Source of the DNA: Glandiceps talaboti | Taxonomy: Eukaryota > Hemichordata > Enteropneusta > Spengelidae | NCBI RefSeq assembly: GCF_964340395.1 | Contig: NC_135551.1 | Location: 22,486,003 to 22,518,502 of the forward strand | DNA length: 32,500 nucleotides | Direction: 5' to 3' | Program-made: the position numbers and the translations under genes | The notes under the pieces: generated by a model | What the model was told of the DNA's origin: nothing | Database searches by the model: none | The model's input: the letters and a program-made list of their open reading frames with translations, nothing else | Part shown: piece by piece, positions 10,958 through 22,660 of the stretch | How the letters are laid out: every line of letters begins with the position of its first letter | Numbering within the stretch: the first letter of the stretch is position 1

Positions 10958-11792
10958 ACCACCGTAAGGTCATTTCCTGGTTTTTCTGAAAAATTGATGC
11001 TTTGCCAAAAATATATCATCTTAGCTACATGGATTATCGCACGTTCAGAATCTATAAGTTAATTGTGAAATTGGCATAACCGAGTTACAAACAACGACGT
11101 ACATATAATCTATATTCACCAGACTAGTAAGCATATAGGATTCTATTCGAGGGTGTATACACAGGTAGTGTAAGTTTTTTTTCATTAACAACTTCCTTTT
11201 CATTAAGTTTTGTTGCTTCCATGTCACTTTATAACTAAAAGTTATCTTGTGTATTATTTCATTTTCAAAAAATACACAAGAAGCTGGTATATTTCCTAAA
11301 AAGTGACTAAGAACTAAAAAGTTTGTTGTATATCAGTTCTGGTTTGTGCACTGACTCACAGGTTTATATATGTGCTTTGTCATTGATCAAATATTGAAAG
11401 ACAAGTCAATTTACATTGTAAGGATTTTTTAAATCATAGAGTGGTTACTCAATTTATCAATTGTTACGGAATGTTAAGATTTCATGAAAATTTTCAAACA
11501 ATACCCTCATCTATAATGTAGTTCCTGATGGACTGTATTCCATACTATGTTAACTTCACGGTCTGTCAGAAACTAGACTACATGTACCTCATCTACCCCC
11601 CCCCCCCCCCCCCATCTTACACTCCCTTTGCTCCCACCACTCCAGGTCAAAATAACCATCACATGCTCTGATTAAAATCACTTCTTTTCGCAATACGCCT
11701 CAACTGCCAATTTTTCAAACCAGTAGATAATCACTAATCAAGTGTTGATGTTTTCTTTCCTAACAGAACACAAGGTACTTCACAAAGCAAAT

Positions 11793-12114
11793 ATGGTACA
11801 TGCACAGTATGATGAGAATGGCCCAAATTTTAACATCAATAGAAAACTAGCAGTCGCTAATCAAGATAAGGCCAGATTTGTCAAGGAAAGAGTAAAGCAA
11901 GATGTTGCCCCCGGTAACCAACAACAACCATTTCACTTTCGAAGGATGGCAAGCTATTCTGTACTATTACCACCACTAAACCTGTATCCTGAAGAGCTGA
12001 AAGCTTTTCTGTATAAAGATTTCATTGATCATATGATGTTCACCACTCTGTTTCAAGCCAGTATTCTTAATTGGTGTAGGTCTGCAAAACAAGTGTTACC
12101 CATTCTAACTACTG
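11793..12114 (+). CDS. TNFAIP3: A20-like coding exon 1 (OTU start)
   Basis: The exon begins at an acceptor (TTTCCTAACAG at 11766) with 26 nt of 5' UTR. The ATG at 11793 opens the OTU frame. Encodes FIDHMM with Asp79 and ILNWCRSAKQ. Donor ACTACTG|GTAAGT at 12115, phase 1. Confidence 0.88.
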
Positions 12115-15100
12115 GTAAGTTACTGTGGAAACCAGGAGAGTAGAAACAAAATATCATCTGGCGTGGCAAAATTCATCCTAAAGTTGCTACATTTTATGGT
12201 TTGACTAAACCAATTTCACATTAACATTGCAGAATCTTATTGTCAGGCATGGAAACAATCTGATTAACGTTGCTATACATTATCATCTGACTTGGCCAAA
12301 ATTGAAAAACAAATGTTACATTTTAATCCATCTGTCTGAAAAAGTATATGTTGTTACAGAGTATATATTGTTACAGTGTATATGTTGTTACAATGTATAT
12401 GTTGTTACAATGTATATAATTTGGTGATGATCTGCAAAGATAGTAGCTCAGGTGAAGAAAATATAATGTAACAATATTGGTAACATTTTTGTCACATCAG
12501 ACAATGACAAAAAGTGTTAATAAGATTTTTGTTGCACCAGTTAAGATTCGACAATATTAGCAAGATATTTTTCAAGCCAGGTTATGAGTGTAGCAATGTT
12601 AGTAAGAATCCAAATTTTATCCAAGTCCACTGATATTTGTTTTTTACTCTCCTGATGTCTATTGTAAGTCAGCAAGGCTGTAGAACAGTGTACTGACTGA
12701 CTGAAGATATATATTCATATCAAAGCTAGGTAGTCAGGGGTTGGGTAAGGTATAGTAAGACCCCCTAACTTAAACCTGATTTGTATCATGGACAGACAAC
12801 CTATGAAGTAAATAAAATACATTTACATAAAATATTAAGCATATTAGTTACCAGACAACTATTTTTCAATCCCTTTCCCATTTATTTATGTAATCATTCT
12901 CTTTACAGACTTGTATTATTTTGTATCTGGGAATAAAGTCATATTACATGAACACCTACATGTAATGCATTTGATAAATCTTAAAAAGGGTAGTAAGATG
13001 ATCTCCTAAAATAAATAGTCAAGATTAACAAAGAATCCCAGTAAACATTCTGCCATGTAAGGGCAAGGTATATGAAATGTGATCTTCGATCAGTAATAAT
13101 TTTTGTGACTATGATATCCTTTTCTCCCTCTTCTCAAAGCTGATGGGAACTGTCTCTTACATGCTATTGCCATGGCGATATGGGGAATTGAAGATGATGA
13201 TTTGACTCTGAGAAGACTCCTGTACCAATCACTAACTGAGAATGACGAATTCCTGAACAACATGAAAGCAAGATGGGAAAATGAACGAAAGAAGCAAGAT
13301 GGCATAGTTTACGATGGAAGGCTGGAATATCTATCTGTGGTACATTTAAATTTAATTCCGTCAAATATTTAATTACAGTTTACACATTGTACAATTGTTA
13401 ATTAAAAACTCAACAAATTTACAGAATCTTTCGTAAAAAAGAATAAAAATATCAATTCTGTAAGATATGTTGTGTGCCTCTTCCATCAACAGTCTGCTCT
13501 ATTTACAAGGTGTTGACCGATGTGTGAGGGCACACCCATCATGGCATACCTTATAGACTAGTTCTATGCTAGAAATGATTAAGACTCAGAATTATATTTT
13601 TTACAAGCTATGGTGAGAGAAAAGCAGATAGTTGATACAAGTTAAGACTATTACAAATTAATGGACATGCAAACCAACCCCTAATACTATGTCACAATCT
13701 TTGTGTTTGCTTTATTTTCACAAAATATAGCATCGGAACCTAATTTACCCTCAATGAAACCTTCTCTTCAGTGCTGTGGATAACTTATATCCTTTAATTA
13801 GTGGATACACATAATCAACAACTGACTTTAACTAACCCTAACACCACCTCTTTAATATTGGGGTATCGTGTATCTACTAATCTCCAGTCTTACCTACAGG
13901 ATCTTGCAGTGTGCTTTTATTTCAATTGGTAGAACACTCCTACAGGAAGATGGGGATTATGGATTTCACTTCTTCATCTTACCCACTTCTTTTTCTCCAA
14001 AGTTGTGTCTGGGAAGGTTCAGTTTATCTTTGTAATTGTAGTGAACATTGAAATGGTCTCTCCATTTGTTCAAATTTATGGTTTGCAATACATGGACAGT
14101 ATCACTATTACTTATTGATGCCAAAACCTTTGCAGCAATGACATCAAACAAGGCACCAAATATTGAAATGAATAAATCCAGTGTTGTCACATCTTTCAGA
14201 CTAACAAGAGCTATTTTGTGTTTCTTTAAACAGCAATGGAATGAAGAGTGGACAACCATGATACGTATAGCTGAGGCAAGAAGGCGACCAGCTGAAGAAG
14301 GGGGACTTCTGTATGAATGTCTGGACGAATTCCATGTCTTTGTGATGGCAAACATACTTCGTAGACCTATCATTGTCGCTGCTGACAAGATGTGGAGAAG
14401 TTATGATGGCATTTCCATGCAGCCACAGAATTTCAGTGGGATATACCTTCCACTGTGTTGGCCAGCTGAACAATGCATCAAGACACCTGTGCTATTGTCA
14501 TACAATGAAATGCATTTTACACCACTGGTGTTTCAGGCGTCAGGAACGATTGGGAATTGTCAATCAATGACAGCGAATGCAGAATATGCATTTCCTATTG
14601 TTCACAAAGATCTGACACCTATGACTGTACACTTCCTACTGGATCAAGAAGAAAGACAAGTGATGGAGCTCTTGCCACAGTATCTTACTGTTGTAGAACT
14701 AGACCACACAAATGAGACTGGTCAATGCAAGATACAGGCAGCCCTAGCCAGGCAGAAACAACTACCAATAGATCTTGATCTGATACCAGATTTCTTTATG
14801 ACTATTGAAAGTCAATACCATCATTATCTTGACATGGAGTTTGGAGGTCCTCCGGACAGAGGACCACAAAAGTGTATCATGGAGTCTTGTCAGACGGTTG
14901 GAAATTGGGCAACAAATAACGGTATATGTGATGAATGTCTGAAACATCTTCAAGAACAACCATCTCGACAAGTGTCTTTGCTTGGTAGTCCAATCAGTTA
15001 TGCTACTCCAGCAGAACAGCAGCCTTCGATACATCAAGAAGGGCCTCCGGCACATGTACGCCTGCCATCATATGATGAAGCAACTGGAAGAAAACCAGAA

Positions 15101-18100
15101 CCTACAAAAGGTCAACAACAGTACATCCCTTCAATTCTCCCCATCAAATGCGCTAATGAAACCTGCCAGTATTTCTGCTCCATAGCAACTGGTGATTATT
15201 GCCATGAATGTTCCAACAAGTTAAATGCAGGAGTTGAAATACCCAAACCACAAAAGGTGGGAAGACCCATTATCTGTGTTGCTCCAAACTGCATGAATCC
15301 TGGTAACTCTCTTACCAATAACCTCTGTAAAGTTTGCTATGATCAAGAACGCTTTAATACCCAAGGATCTGCAAGACCCTTACCTGCCACAGCTCCACCT
15401 CCAAGCATCATCAGTATGAAGCAAGGTGGGGCTCTAAGATCATCGAGTGAGCCCTTGAAGCTTGGAGGCATGCCTGTGAAGGAGCAAAAGAGATCTTCAA
15501 GTGTATCATCCTCACCATTACATGCTCCCTATCAATCATCTACATTTGAAGATGAAAGAAGAACAAATAGTTTACCAAACAGTTTACCTTCCACGCTGGA
15601 TGGGGTACAGAAGTGTCTGGTGCCTGATTGTCGACTTACAGGATATTTGAAGTATCAGGGGATGTGTGGCAACTGCTTTGAGCAACAAAGAAGAATCCTA
15701 AATGATATGAAGGGGCAGCAACAGATTCCTGTACAGAAAGCCAAGCCTATTGGAGACCACTCTAATGCTGTGATGGGGGAACAAAAACCTAAAGTGACAA
15801 GAGAAGCAGTGGAATGCAAGAATGATGGCTGTGATATGTTTGGTACAGCTCAAAATGGTGGATATTGTTCAAAATGTTTCCTTACTGTTATTGGTCAGGC
15901 AAGCAAGAAACAGACCCAGCAGGTATTGCAAACAAGTTCTGGCACAGTTCCCAAACGTGAACCAAATTTCCGTGAAGCTCAAATTTTCAATAAATGCAAG
16001 ACAGAGAACTGTAACAGAGTTGGTTTTAAAACAAATGATGGTTACTGCAATGTATGTGTTGGCACTCATCAGAATGTAGCTCCACAGGGGCCTGTAGGTG
16101 CAGCTGGTACTGCTGCTGGTACAAGAGATGGTAAGGTTCAGAAAACCAAATTCAAGGTGCACAAATACCTGTGTGTCAATCCAGGATGTGAAGGTGTTCG
16201 CATCAACAATGATGCCGCTGGTGATATGTGTTATTGGTGTTATAACAAAGCAGTTAAAGGAATTGTGCAAGAAACTGCACCTTTACCAGAACCTGCAGAC
16301 CGTGTCCGCCATGAAGAAATTCCCGTTGCTGCACCTGCTGCTGTTCCTGAACACCGTAATATCTGCATCAATCCGAAATGCGACCATCAAGCCATATCTG
16401 CTGACGTTGCTCTTTGTCAAAGATGCTTGAATGTTCTAGAAGCAGCAACAACACACCAACCAACACCCAAAGCTGAGGAACAGAAAACTACCAAGCCATC
16501 TGAAAGCAAACAGACACAGTATACTTTACCATGTGCTACTCATGATTGTGATAATTTCCGTAAACCAGGCCGCCAGGGTTTCTGTAATGATTGCTATTAT
16601 AAGTATCTGGATCAAGAACGTGAACAAGGTGAACAAGGTATAGTCTTTCATAAAATACATCACATTAACCAATATTAACATATGTATATATAAGATATTT
16701 AGTTCTTTGATGAAAAAATTCAATCAAACAGTCGAGAAATTCAATATAACTACAGACTGAGCCACTCATTATTTCACTGTTTGTTATAATTATCTGAAAC
16801 ATTAATACTCAGATGAGATGTTAAAAAAAAAGTTATCCCAATATTTTTATTTGCTGCTAAGGAAAATAGAAGTGTCATGGGGTCCTGTCACTAAGAGTTG
16901 AAGATTTATAGACAAAACACTTTGTGCTGAGTATTTCCAGCTGAATGAGAAAATTTGAGAGAGTGCTATGATTATAGCCTATGTAATCTTAATTTTGAAA
17001 AGTGAAAAGAATAATGGCTGATTTTGAACTTTTTGACTCGTACTTTGAGGACCTAAGAACCAATGATATACAGGTTGTCATGATGTAAAATGTCCAGAAG
17101 GGAAATCTTGCATTTTTAGTTTTTCATGCATGTTCAACTTGAAATACCCATGGTATAACAGGAGACATGCCAACAGTAATAAGCAGAACTTGTGACAAAC
17201 AGAACAAGTGAGTTGGACTAAATAAGATTTGGCACGCACAGCATGCTGGAAGTATGGAAACATTCATCATTTGATAAGAACAGTTTTATGGCCTCTTTGC
17301 ATAATATCTACATTTAGAAAATGGAACTTGGAATACTTTGTGAATGGAGCTGTTATGTCAAGAGGCCATAAACTGTTCTTATCAAATATTGAAATGTACT
17401 ACACATCTCTGTACTTCCAACATGCCTATCAAGTGTTATTAATCCATTTCATTTGTTTACTTTGCTCGATTGCCACACCTTCCTATTGTTAATACTTGCT
17501 GGTCTCCTGTTGTAAAATCATCAATATTGTACGTACTGTGAGGCATTTCGTACATTGTCTTGGGTTAGCCTTAGAGTGCTATTTTGACATAAACCACATT
17601 TTAAATCTTTCACAATATCAGTAACTTCCATTTCAATGTCATTTGATGTAACCGTGTCACAATGCTTTGTTCCACACAGTGCAGAGACCAGTTAATCCTA
17701 AAGTTGGTGAAAGTAAGCTATTGAAAGAAGAAAGAAAGACATGCCAGGCTCCTTGGGGTAAGACATTTTTTTGTGTGTTTTAACTTGGAACACCCCCACA
17801 ATGCATTGGGTCCTCAAGGAAATACACTAGCATATTCTGAGTCCAAATAAAATCATGTAAATAAGGTAAAAGCTGATGTGTTGTAATAAAATCTCGGATC
17901 TTCACTTGGAAGGTTGTCAAACAAAAGCGGAGGATGTCCTTACCTCTGGTATGCAGCTCAGGCAAGCCCTCGACAGCACCTAAGTGACCTTTGAATCTTT
18001 TAAAGTTAGCAGAATTGTCCAAGGGTCTAGCATCTAGACTAATCCAATGACTCTGAATGCATATAACGTACTTCAAAATGTGTTCACAGCTAACTATTTA

Positions 18101-18621
18101 TCATATTCTCTCTAGGCTGTGAGATGTTTGGCAATCCAGATCAGAACAACCTTTGCTCCAAATGCTTTAGACGCCACTTGGCTGAACAATACGGTGGTGG
18201 TAATGCTGATAACCAACGAAGACCCGCTCCATTGAGTCCTTACCATGGAATGGCTGCAGCAAAACCAAACAAAAGACCAGACAACATATACGATGAGCCT
18301 TGGGGTGCAAATTATGGCTATAGACACATTGAATGTGCAACAGCAGAATGCTACAATGTAGCAAATCCAAATATTCTGGATGGATTATGTGGTGAGTGTT
18401 ATCATGTCTATCAGGACATTCAACTCATTCCCCGCTATACCTTGGGTAGGAAAATCTATCACGAACCAGAGGTAATCCCACCTCCAAAGGCTGAAAAACC
18501 ACGCTGCAAATATGATGCATGCGATCATTTCGGCAATCCCAAATGTTTTGGATATTGTCATGAATGCTATGAGGTTTTGATGGTAAATGCACCAGAACAG
18601 TTGCAGCAGCTAAAGATATAA
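11793..18621 (+). CDS. TNFAIP3: A20-like OTU deubiquitinase with twelve A20 zinc fingers
   Basis: Spliced CDS of 1169 residues: 11793-12114, 13140-13339, 14234-16637, 17680-17757, 18116-18621. Human A20 is 790 residues with seven fingers. Role known for the family: cytosolic ubiquitin editor that removes and adds ubiquitin chains on receptor-complex proteins and limits NF-kB and cell death. Visible signs: an OTU domain (about 70-350) with Asp79, Cys112 in DGNCLLHA and His268 in NEMHFTPL; the Asp-Cys spacing (33) equals the human one and the Cys-His spacing is 156 against 153. Twelve C-x4-C-x11-C-x2-C type fingers begin at residues 388, 480, 522, 635, 702, 762, 821, 885, 941, 997, 1075 and 1132. 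The last finger (CDHFGNPKCFGYCHEC) resembles human finger 7, which binds linear ubiquitin. The start is the first in-frame ATG after the 11766 acceptor. Long Ser/Pro/Gln-rich linkers separate the fingers. Confidence 0.95.
12344..12420. repeat. 17-bp tandem repeat, about 4.5 copies
   Basis: Unit GTATATGTTGTTACAAT at 12344, 12361, 12378 and 12395 plus a partial copy, in A20 intron 2. Confidence 0.85.
13140..13339 (+). CDS. TNFAIP3: A20-like coding exon 2 (catalytic cysteine)
   Basis: Acceptor TTCTCAAAG|CT completes an Ala codon ahead of DGNCLLHAIAMAIWG (Cys112). The donor is either GTG|GTACAT (13340, preferred) or TCT|GTGGTA (13337). Both keep phase 0 and differ by one valine. Confidence 0.9.
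14234..16637 (+). CDS. TNFAIP3: A20-like coding exon 3 (OTU rest and nine fingers)
   Basis: Acceptor TTTAAACAG|CAATGG, aligned to the A20 segment NWNDEW. The 2404-nt exon carries LRRPIIV, IYLPLCWPAE, His268 and fingers 1-9. The donor is CAAG|GTATAG at 16638; an in-frame alternative CAAG|GTGAAC lies at 16629. Without splicing the frame ends 41 nt later, at 16678. Confidence 0.95.
17240..17428. mobile_element. Foldback element in A20 intron 4
   Basis: A 28-29-bp core (17269-17297 against 17360-17387) is inverted with one extra T. It is extended outward by GCATGCTGGAAGTA against TACTTCCAACATGCC with a small asymmetric insertion. Noncoding; lies between A20 coding exons 3 and 4. Confidence 0.6.
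17680..17757 (+). CDS. TNFAIP3: A20-like coding exon 4 (78-nt symmetric exon)
   Basis: Acceptor CCACACAG|TGCAGAG, donor CTTGGG|GTAAGA, phase 1 on both sides, 26 codons. It supplies only the first cysteine of finger 10 (KTCQAPWG); the other three are in the next exon. Skipping keeps the frame. Called from splice signals and the need for the missing cysteine. Confidence 0.75.
18116..18621 (+). CDS. TNFAIP3: A20-like last coding exon (fingers 10-12, stop)
   Basis: Acceptor TCTCTCTAG|GCTGTG. Completes finger 10 (CEMFGNPDQNNLCSKC) and encodes finger 11 (CATAEC...CGEC) and finger 12 (CKYDAC...CHEC), then a short tail and a TAA stop. The last finger is the best conserved relative to human A20. Confidence 0.93.
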
Positions 18622-18655
18622 TAAATCCACAGTGACGTTCATAGAACGATTTCGT

Positions 18656-18683
18656 ATTTGCATATCATCATGAATATGCAAAT
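18656..18683 (+). repeat. Short hairpin in A20 3' UTR
   Basis: ATTTGCATAT and ATATGCAAAT form perfect 10-bp arms around an 8-nt loop, 35 nt after the stop. Both arms include an octamer-like core. Confidence 0.5.
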
Positions 18684-19069
18684 GAACTTCTATTGTAACA
18701 GTTTCACATGGTATTCATACCTTGGTATTAAACAGTGATAACATACATGGGATTGTATGCTACAGGTATAAAGTTAACAAAGAAGTCAGTAACCTACATG
18801 TGTATAGACTTAAAAACCATCATCAATCATTTTATGATGTCTTATTTCATTGGAAAAAACTATTGAAAAGGTAAGAGAGAAAACAGAAAACACATAACTG
18901 AATCCAAACCACATTCCTTCATGTATATTCCTGACACTAGTAATACTTCATTTCACCGTCTTATCTTAGTCCATATTTGTATGTGTATAATTTTTATGAG
19001 TAAGTCCAATGAAAATAATATATGTTATCCTTGCTGAGTTTCTAGTTTCCTTTTTAAATGACTTTTTTC

Positions 19070-19075
19070 AATAAA
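19070..19075 (+). terminator. Candidate polyadenylation signal of the A20-like gene
   Basis: AATAAA in a T-rich context about 450 nt after the stop. An ATTAAA near 18727 and an AATAAA that overlaps the stop are alternatives. Confidence 0.4.
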
Positions 19076-20070
19076 ATTTCATTGGTTCAAATGATATTAT
19101 AATACTTAAAAAGCAAAAATAATTCAGCCAAGTAAAGTAAAGCAGAGTTGCTTTTACAAATATTGGAAAATGAACATTTACAGATTACTTTGATGTTTAA
19201 AGTAATATTCTGATTAGACATTGCCATGTATAGTCAACTGTTAGTTATTTTGTCAATTTTTTGTATTTTTTTTTCAGTAGAAATATTAGAAAATATTAAC
19301 CAACCATTATATATATAGAAATGTGATCTGCTTTTGTTGTATTGTAATGAATGAATTGATGTAGTTATGTGGTTTTCATAGCGATGTAAAATATGTAATC
19401 AGAACTTGTATTATAAGAACGCCATGTTCAAAACTGATTAAGCTGTCAGTAATAGGTGAAGCGTCTTTTTCCAAATGTTGAAGAGAAAACTTCAACATAT
19501 GAGCACAGCACTAACATTTGAGTATAAAGTAATTTGTTTCTAGCTGAGAATGGAATTGTTATAATCTTCTCGCTATACCTGTATTCAGAGGTCGCGTTAA
19601 CGCGTTATTTGTGCGTATTTGACTCACTATTTGACACTTGGGACGCCTTTTTTTGGATGTATGAGTCACTGGGGACGCGTCATAAACAGGGGACAAATGG
19701 GGCTTACTGTTGGCAAACGTACGGTTATCCATCTTTGCTTCGAAGTTGTAGAATAGACATTGTGGAATTAGTCAGTTCTGATTGTAACTATTTATATGTG
19801 CAGTGTGACCTGTGAAATTTGAATATGACCCATCGTATATAAAACGTTCCAACAGTTTCATGTGCCCCATGACCATTTCCTGACGTGCCGAGCACGTCTT
19901 GGGTAGTTTAGAAACTACAATGTTTTGGCACTGCCTTGGAATACAGAAAGTGTTCATATACTAGTAACACTTGTGGAACTACAAGTAGAACAATACAATA
20001 TCTTCAAACCCTGTAAAAGTCTGATACCCTATTTAATTACATAGACTTAGTAGGAACCTAGTCCTTAAGA

Positions 20071-20525
20071 GGAAAGCCACTCCAGGAAATACAGGTATAT
20101 TTGACAAACTTTGGGTTCTGGAGAGTCATTTCATGATTTCACATCACATGATTTTCACTCGGTTGCCAAGAAATAGCAAATTGAAACTCTTTTCACCTCT
20201 TCTGTTCTTTCATTGATGCAGCACTGCATCATGGGTCATTGCAGATACGATTATTCATGAGATGTACCCTGAATGTTCATGACTTTATGTGAAGGAAGTA
20301 AGCTCTTAGGAGTCATGAATATTCAGTGTGTATCTAATGAATAATTATGTCTGCTAAGACCCATGATGCAATGGTGCTCCACTTAAAGAACAATAAAGGT
20401 GAAAGAGAATTTGAATGTGGTGTTTCTTGGCAACCTAGTGAAATCTATGTGATGTGAAGTCATGAAGTGACTCTCCAGAACCCAAGGTATATGAAAATAC
20501 CTGTATTTCCTGAAGTTGCGTTCCC
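20071..20525. mobile_element. Palindromic MITE, about 455 bp
   Basis: The left arm (from 20071, with CAGGAAATACAGGTAT and TGGGTTCTGGAGAGTCA) matches the reverse complement of the right arm (to 20525) over roughly 100 bp. Inner matches include GACCCATGATGCAATG against GCATCATGGGTC, and GGTTGCCAAGAAA against TTTCTTGGCAACC. There is no ORF. A related partial copy lies at 6118-6355. Confidence 0.75.
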
Positions 20526-21917
20526 CATCAATGATATATCGTTATGACAGCAGGAGGATATATTTGATGTGATACTCAGAAATATAGATAGTTATGAAAA
20601 AAAAATATTTTGCGAAGAACTGTGAACTATAAATAACCATGGATCTACTCTTGTTGTTGTTCAAAACTTGTGGAATATAATCGCCTCAAAACCATGAGAA
20701 CCAAAGTCTAAAGAAATGATATGTAATTTCATCTTTTGTACAGTTCACATCGGTACTGACTGTCAAAGTGAAGAATGGAACTGTCAAAACTTGAAAGATT
20801 ACAAACCACCATTTCTCTCACTGTTCGATTGTTGTTTTTGTCTTTTCAAAGCTGTGCCATATAACCATGTCAGATTTTATGGGAGAATGTTTAGTTTCTT
20901 GCATCGACTTTATGGTTTGATATCTTGAGCTCAAAACAGGCTTGGACTTGAGGTTATAACCTTTCACCTTTCACCCCAAGTCTGTTAATTACTCAGGATT
21001 TCACCATGATATCAATTCTGTCCCTTATCTATTTAAACCTAGCTAAATGCTTTTTCCTGTTTCCATGTGTTTTTGTCAGTTGAAGCATTTTCTGTAGTCA
21101 GTTGTGTACATTTGTTGTTTGCATGCTTAATTTTTTTAATTTTAATTTTACCTAATGAACATTCATGGCAAGATGGGTGTAAAATGTGATAAAAGTTTAT
21201 TTCACTTATAATTTGTATTTCACTGATATGTGACAGAGTAATCAGAAAAGAGTATAGATATTCTAAGTGAAATAAACTCTTTCATGTATAATTGCCGATA
21301 CCCACATAATGTACAACATTCTTATATCTTTAAATTATAGTAAACCATATTATTCAGACATATATTTTTGGATCAGAACATCAATTCACCAAATAATATT
21401 GTTTTCAATTTTACGGCTTAAAACAATTGTAATATTTTCACATGTTGACTTCTTTACCCAAGTTAAACAAGAATTTGATGACCTGTGTAATATAATAATA
21501 TTAGGATTTTACTCTCGTGTAGTGTATTCTAGACAACACTTTACTAAACAGTGGTGGTCTCTCAAAGACTCCAATCACTGTTCCAAATAATGATATGTAT
21601 ATCATCCATGCATAGACACTAATATTTGAGATGTGAGAGACTTGAAACTTGTGTGTGTAAAACCAATTAGTAGTTGAGTAGTCTGGCATATACATACAAG
21701 TGCCAAGTTTTGTAGCCAGTTTTGGTGCTTGTGTGTTATTCTTACCATATTCTTACCACTGACAGTGTGTTGTGCTACTCTCATATATCTGCAGCTTGTC
21801 CAGATTCCTGTATCACATTATTCTTATCCCTTCAAATCGATTCAGTTAGCTAACCCCCCCCCCCAAAAAAAAGAAGTCATTACCAGCATAACTGTATGCT
21901 AATGCTAAATTTACATA

Positions 21918-21954
21918 ATTACATGTAAATTACATGTAAATTACATGTAAATTA
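21918..21954. repeat. 11-bp palindromic tandem repeat
   Basis: Three exact units of ATTACATGTAA; each contains the palindrome TTACATGTAA. Confidence 0.9.
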
Positions 21955-22610
21955 TCACACTTTATGTATAGTTAATTCCTGTGTACATTCATAGACCTAC
22001 ACGTGTTGGGTCAATGGTACATTGTAGTTACATCATATACTTTATTTACAAGTACTGAAGTACTGATTTCATTGGAATAAACTCTCTGCTGGGACTAGTC
22101 AGCTCACGGCACAAATATTAAGTTTCAAACCATAATGATGACTTGATACCAGGAATCATGACAAGCCGAAGATACTAGAACTATCAGAGTAACACATTGG
22201 CACCGAAAACAGACTGCAAAGTTTCAACGTACTTGTATTACATGTCATGTCTTTGAGGAATGATCGGTTTGATATTAGCTCACCTCTGAGTAACGGTTGT
22301 CTAGAACAAGAAATGCACACAATAAGTTATGTTTATTTACTCTGGGGAAATGATTAATTAAAAATAAAGCTAAGAAACACATTACCTGCCATGTCATGTG
22401 ATTATTTACAAAACCAATGTCATACTATTTCTTGTCTTTCAATTAAACTTTAATCAGCCTTGTATTCAAATGTCAAATTAATTTTATTGTGATCCCCATA
22501 TCTGATTTATCTATGAAAACTGTTTTGCAGTGTATAGATCCCGGTAGTATGCTATGTAACCAGAATGTATTTAAATAAAACTAAATGAAATAGTTTTGTA
22601 TTAATATATT

Positions 22611-22660
22611 TATGTATGTATGTATGTATGTATGTATGTATGTATGTATGTAGGTATGTG
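22611..22660. repeat. (TATG)n microsatellite
   Basis: About eleven TATG units, with one G-substituted unit near the end. Confidence 0.95.

Larger units (their letters stand above)
18622..20070. other. A20 3' UTR and intergenic, no gene seen
   Basis: AT-rich to about 19530. A GC-richer patch with CpGs at 19580-19720 has an open frame but no recognisable domain. Confidence 0.45.

Noticed and set aside
13966-14388. 140-codon minus-strand frame
   Set aside because: Antisense shadow of the A20 exon 3 region, with no domain.
15869-16270. 133-codon minus-strand frame
   Set aside because: Antisense of zinc fingers 5-7 of the A20-like gene.
19534-19815. 93-codon frame in a GC-richer patch
   Set aside because: No domain or splice context. 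May be a repeat fragment.
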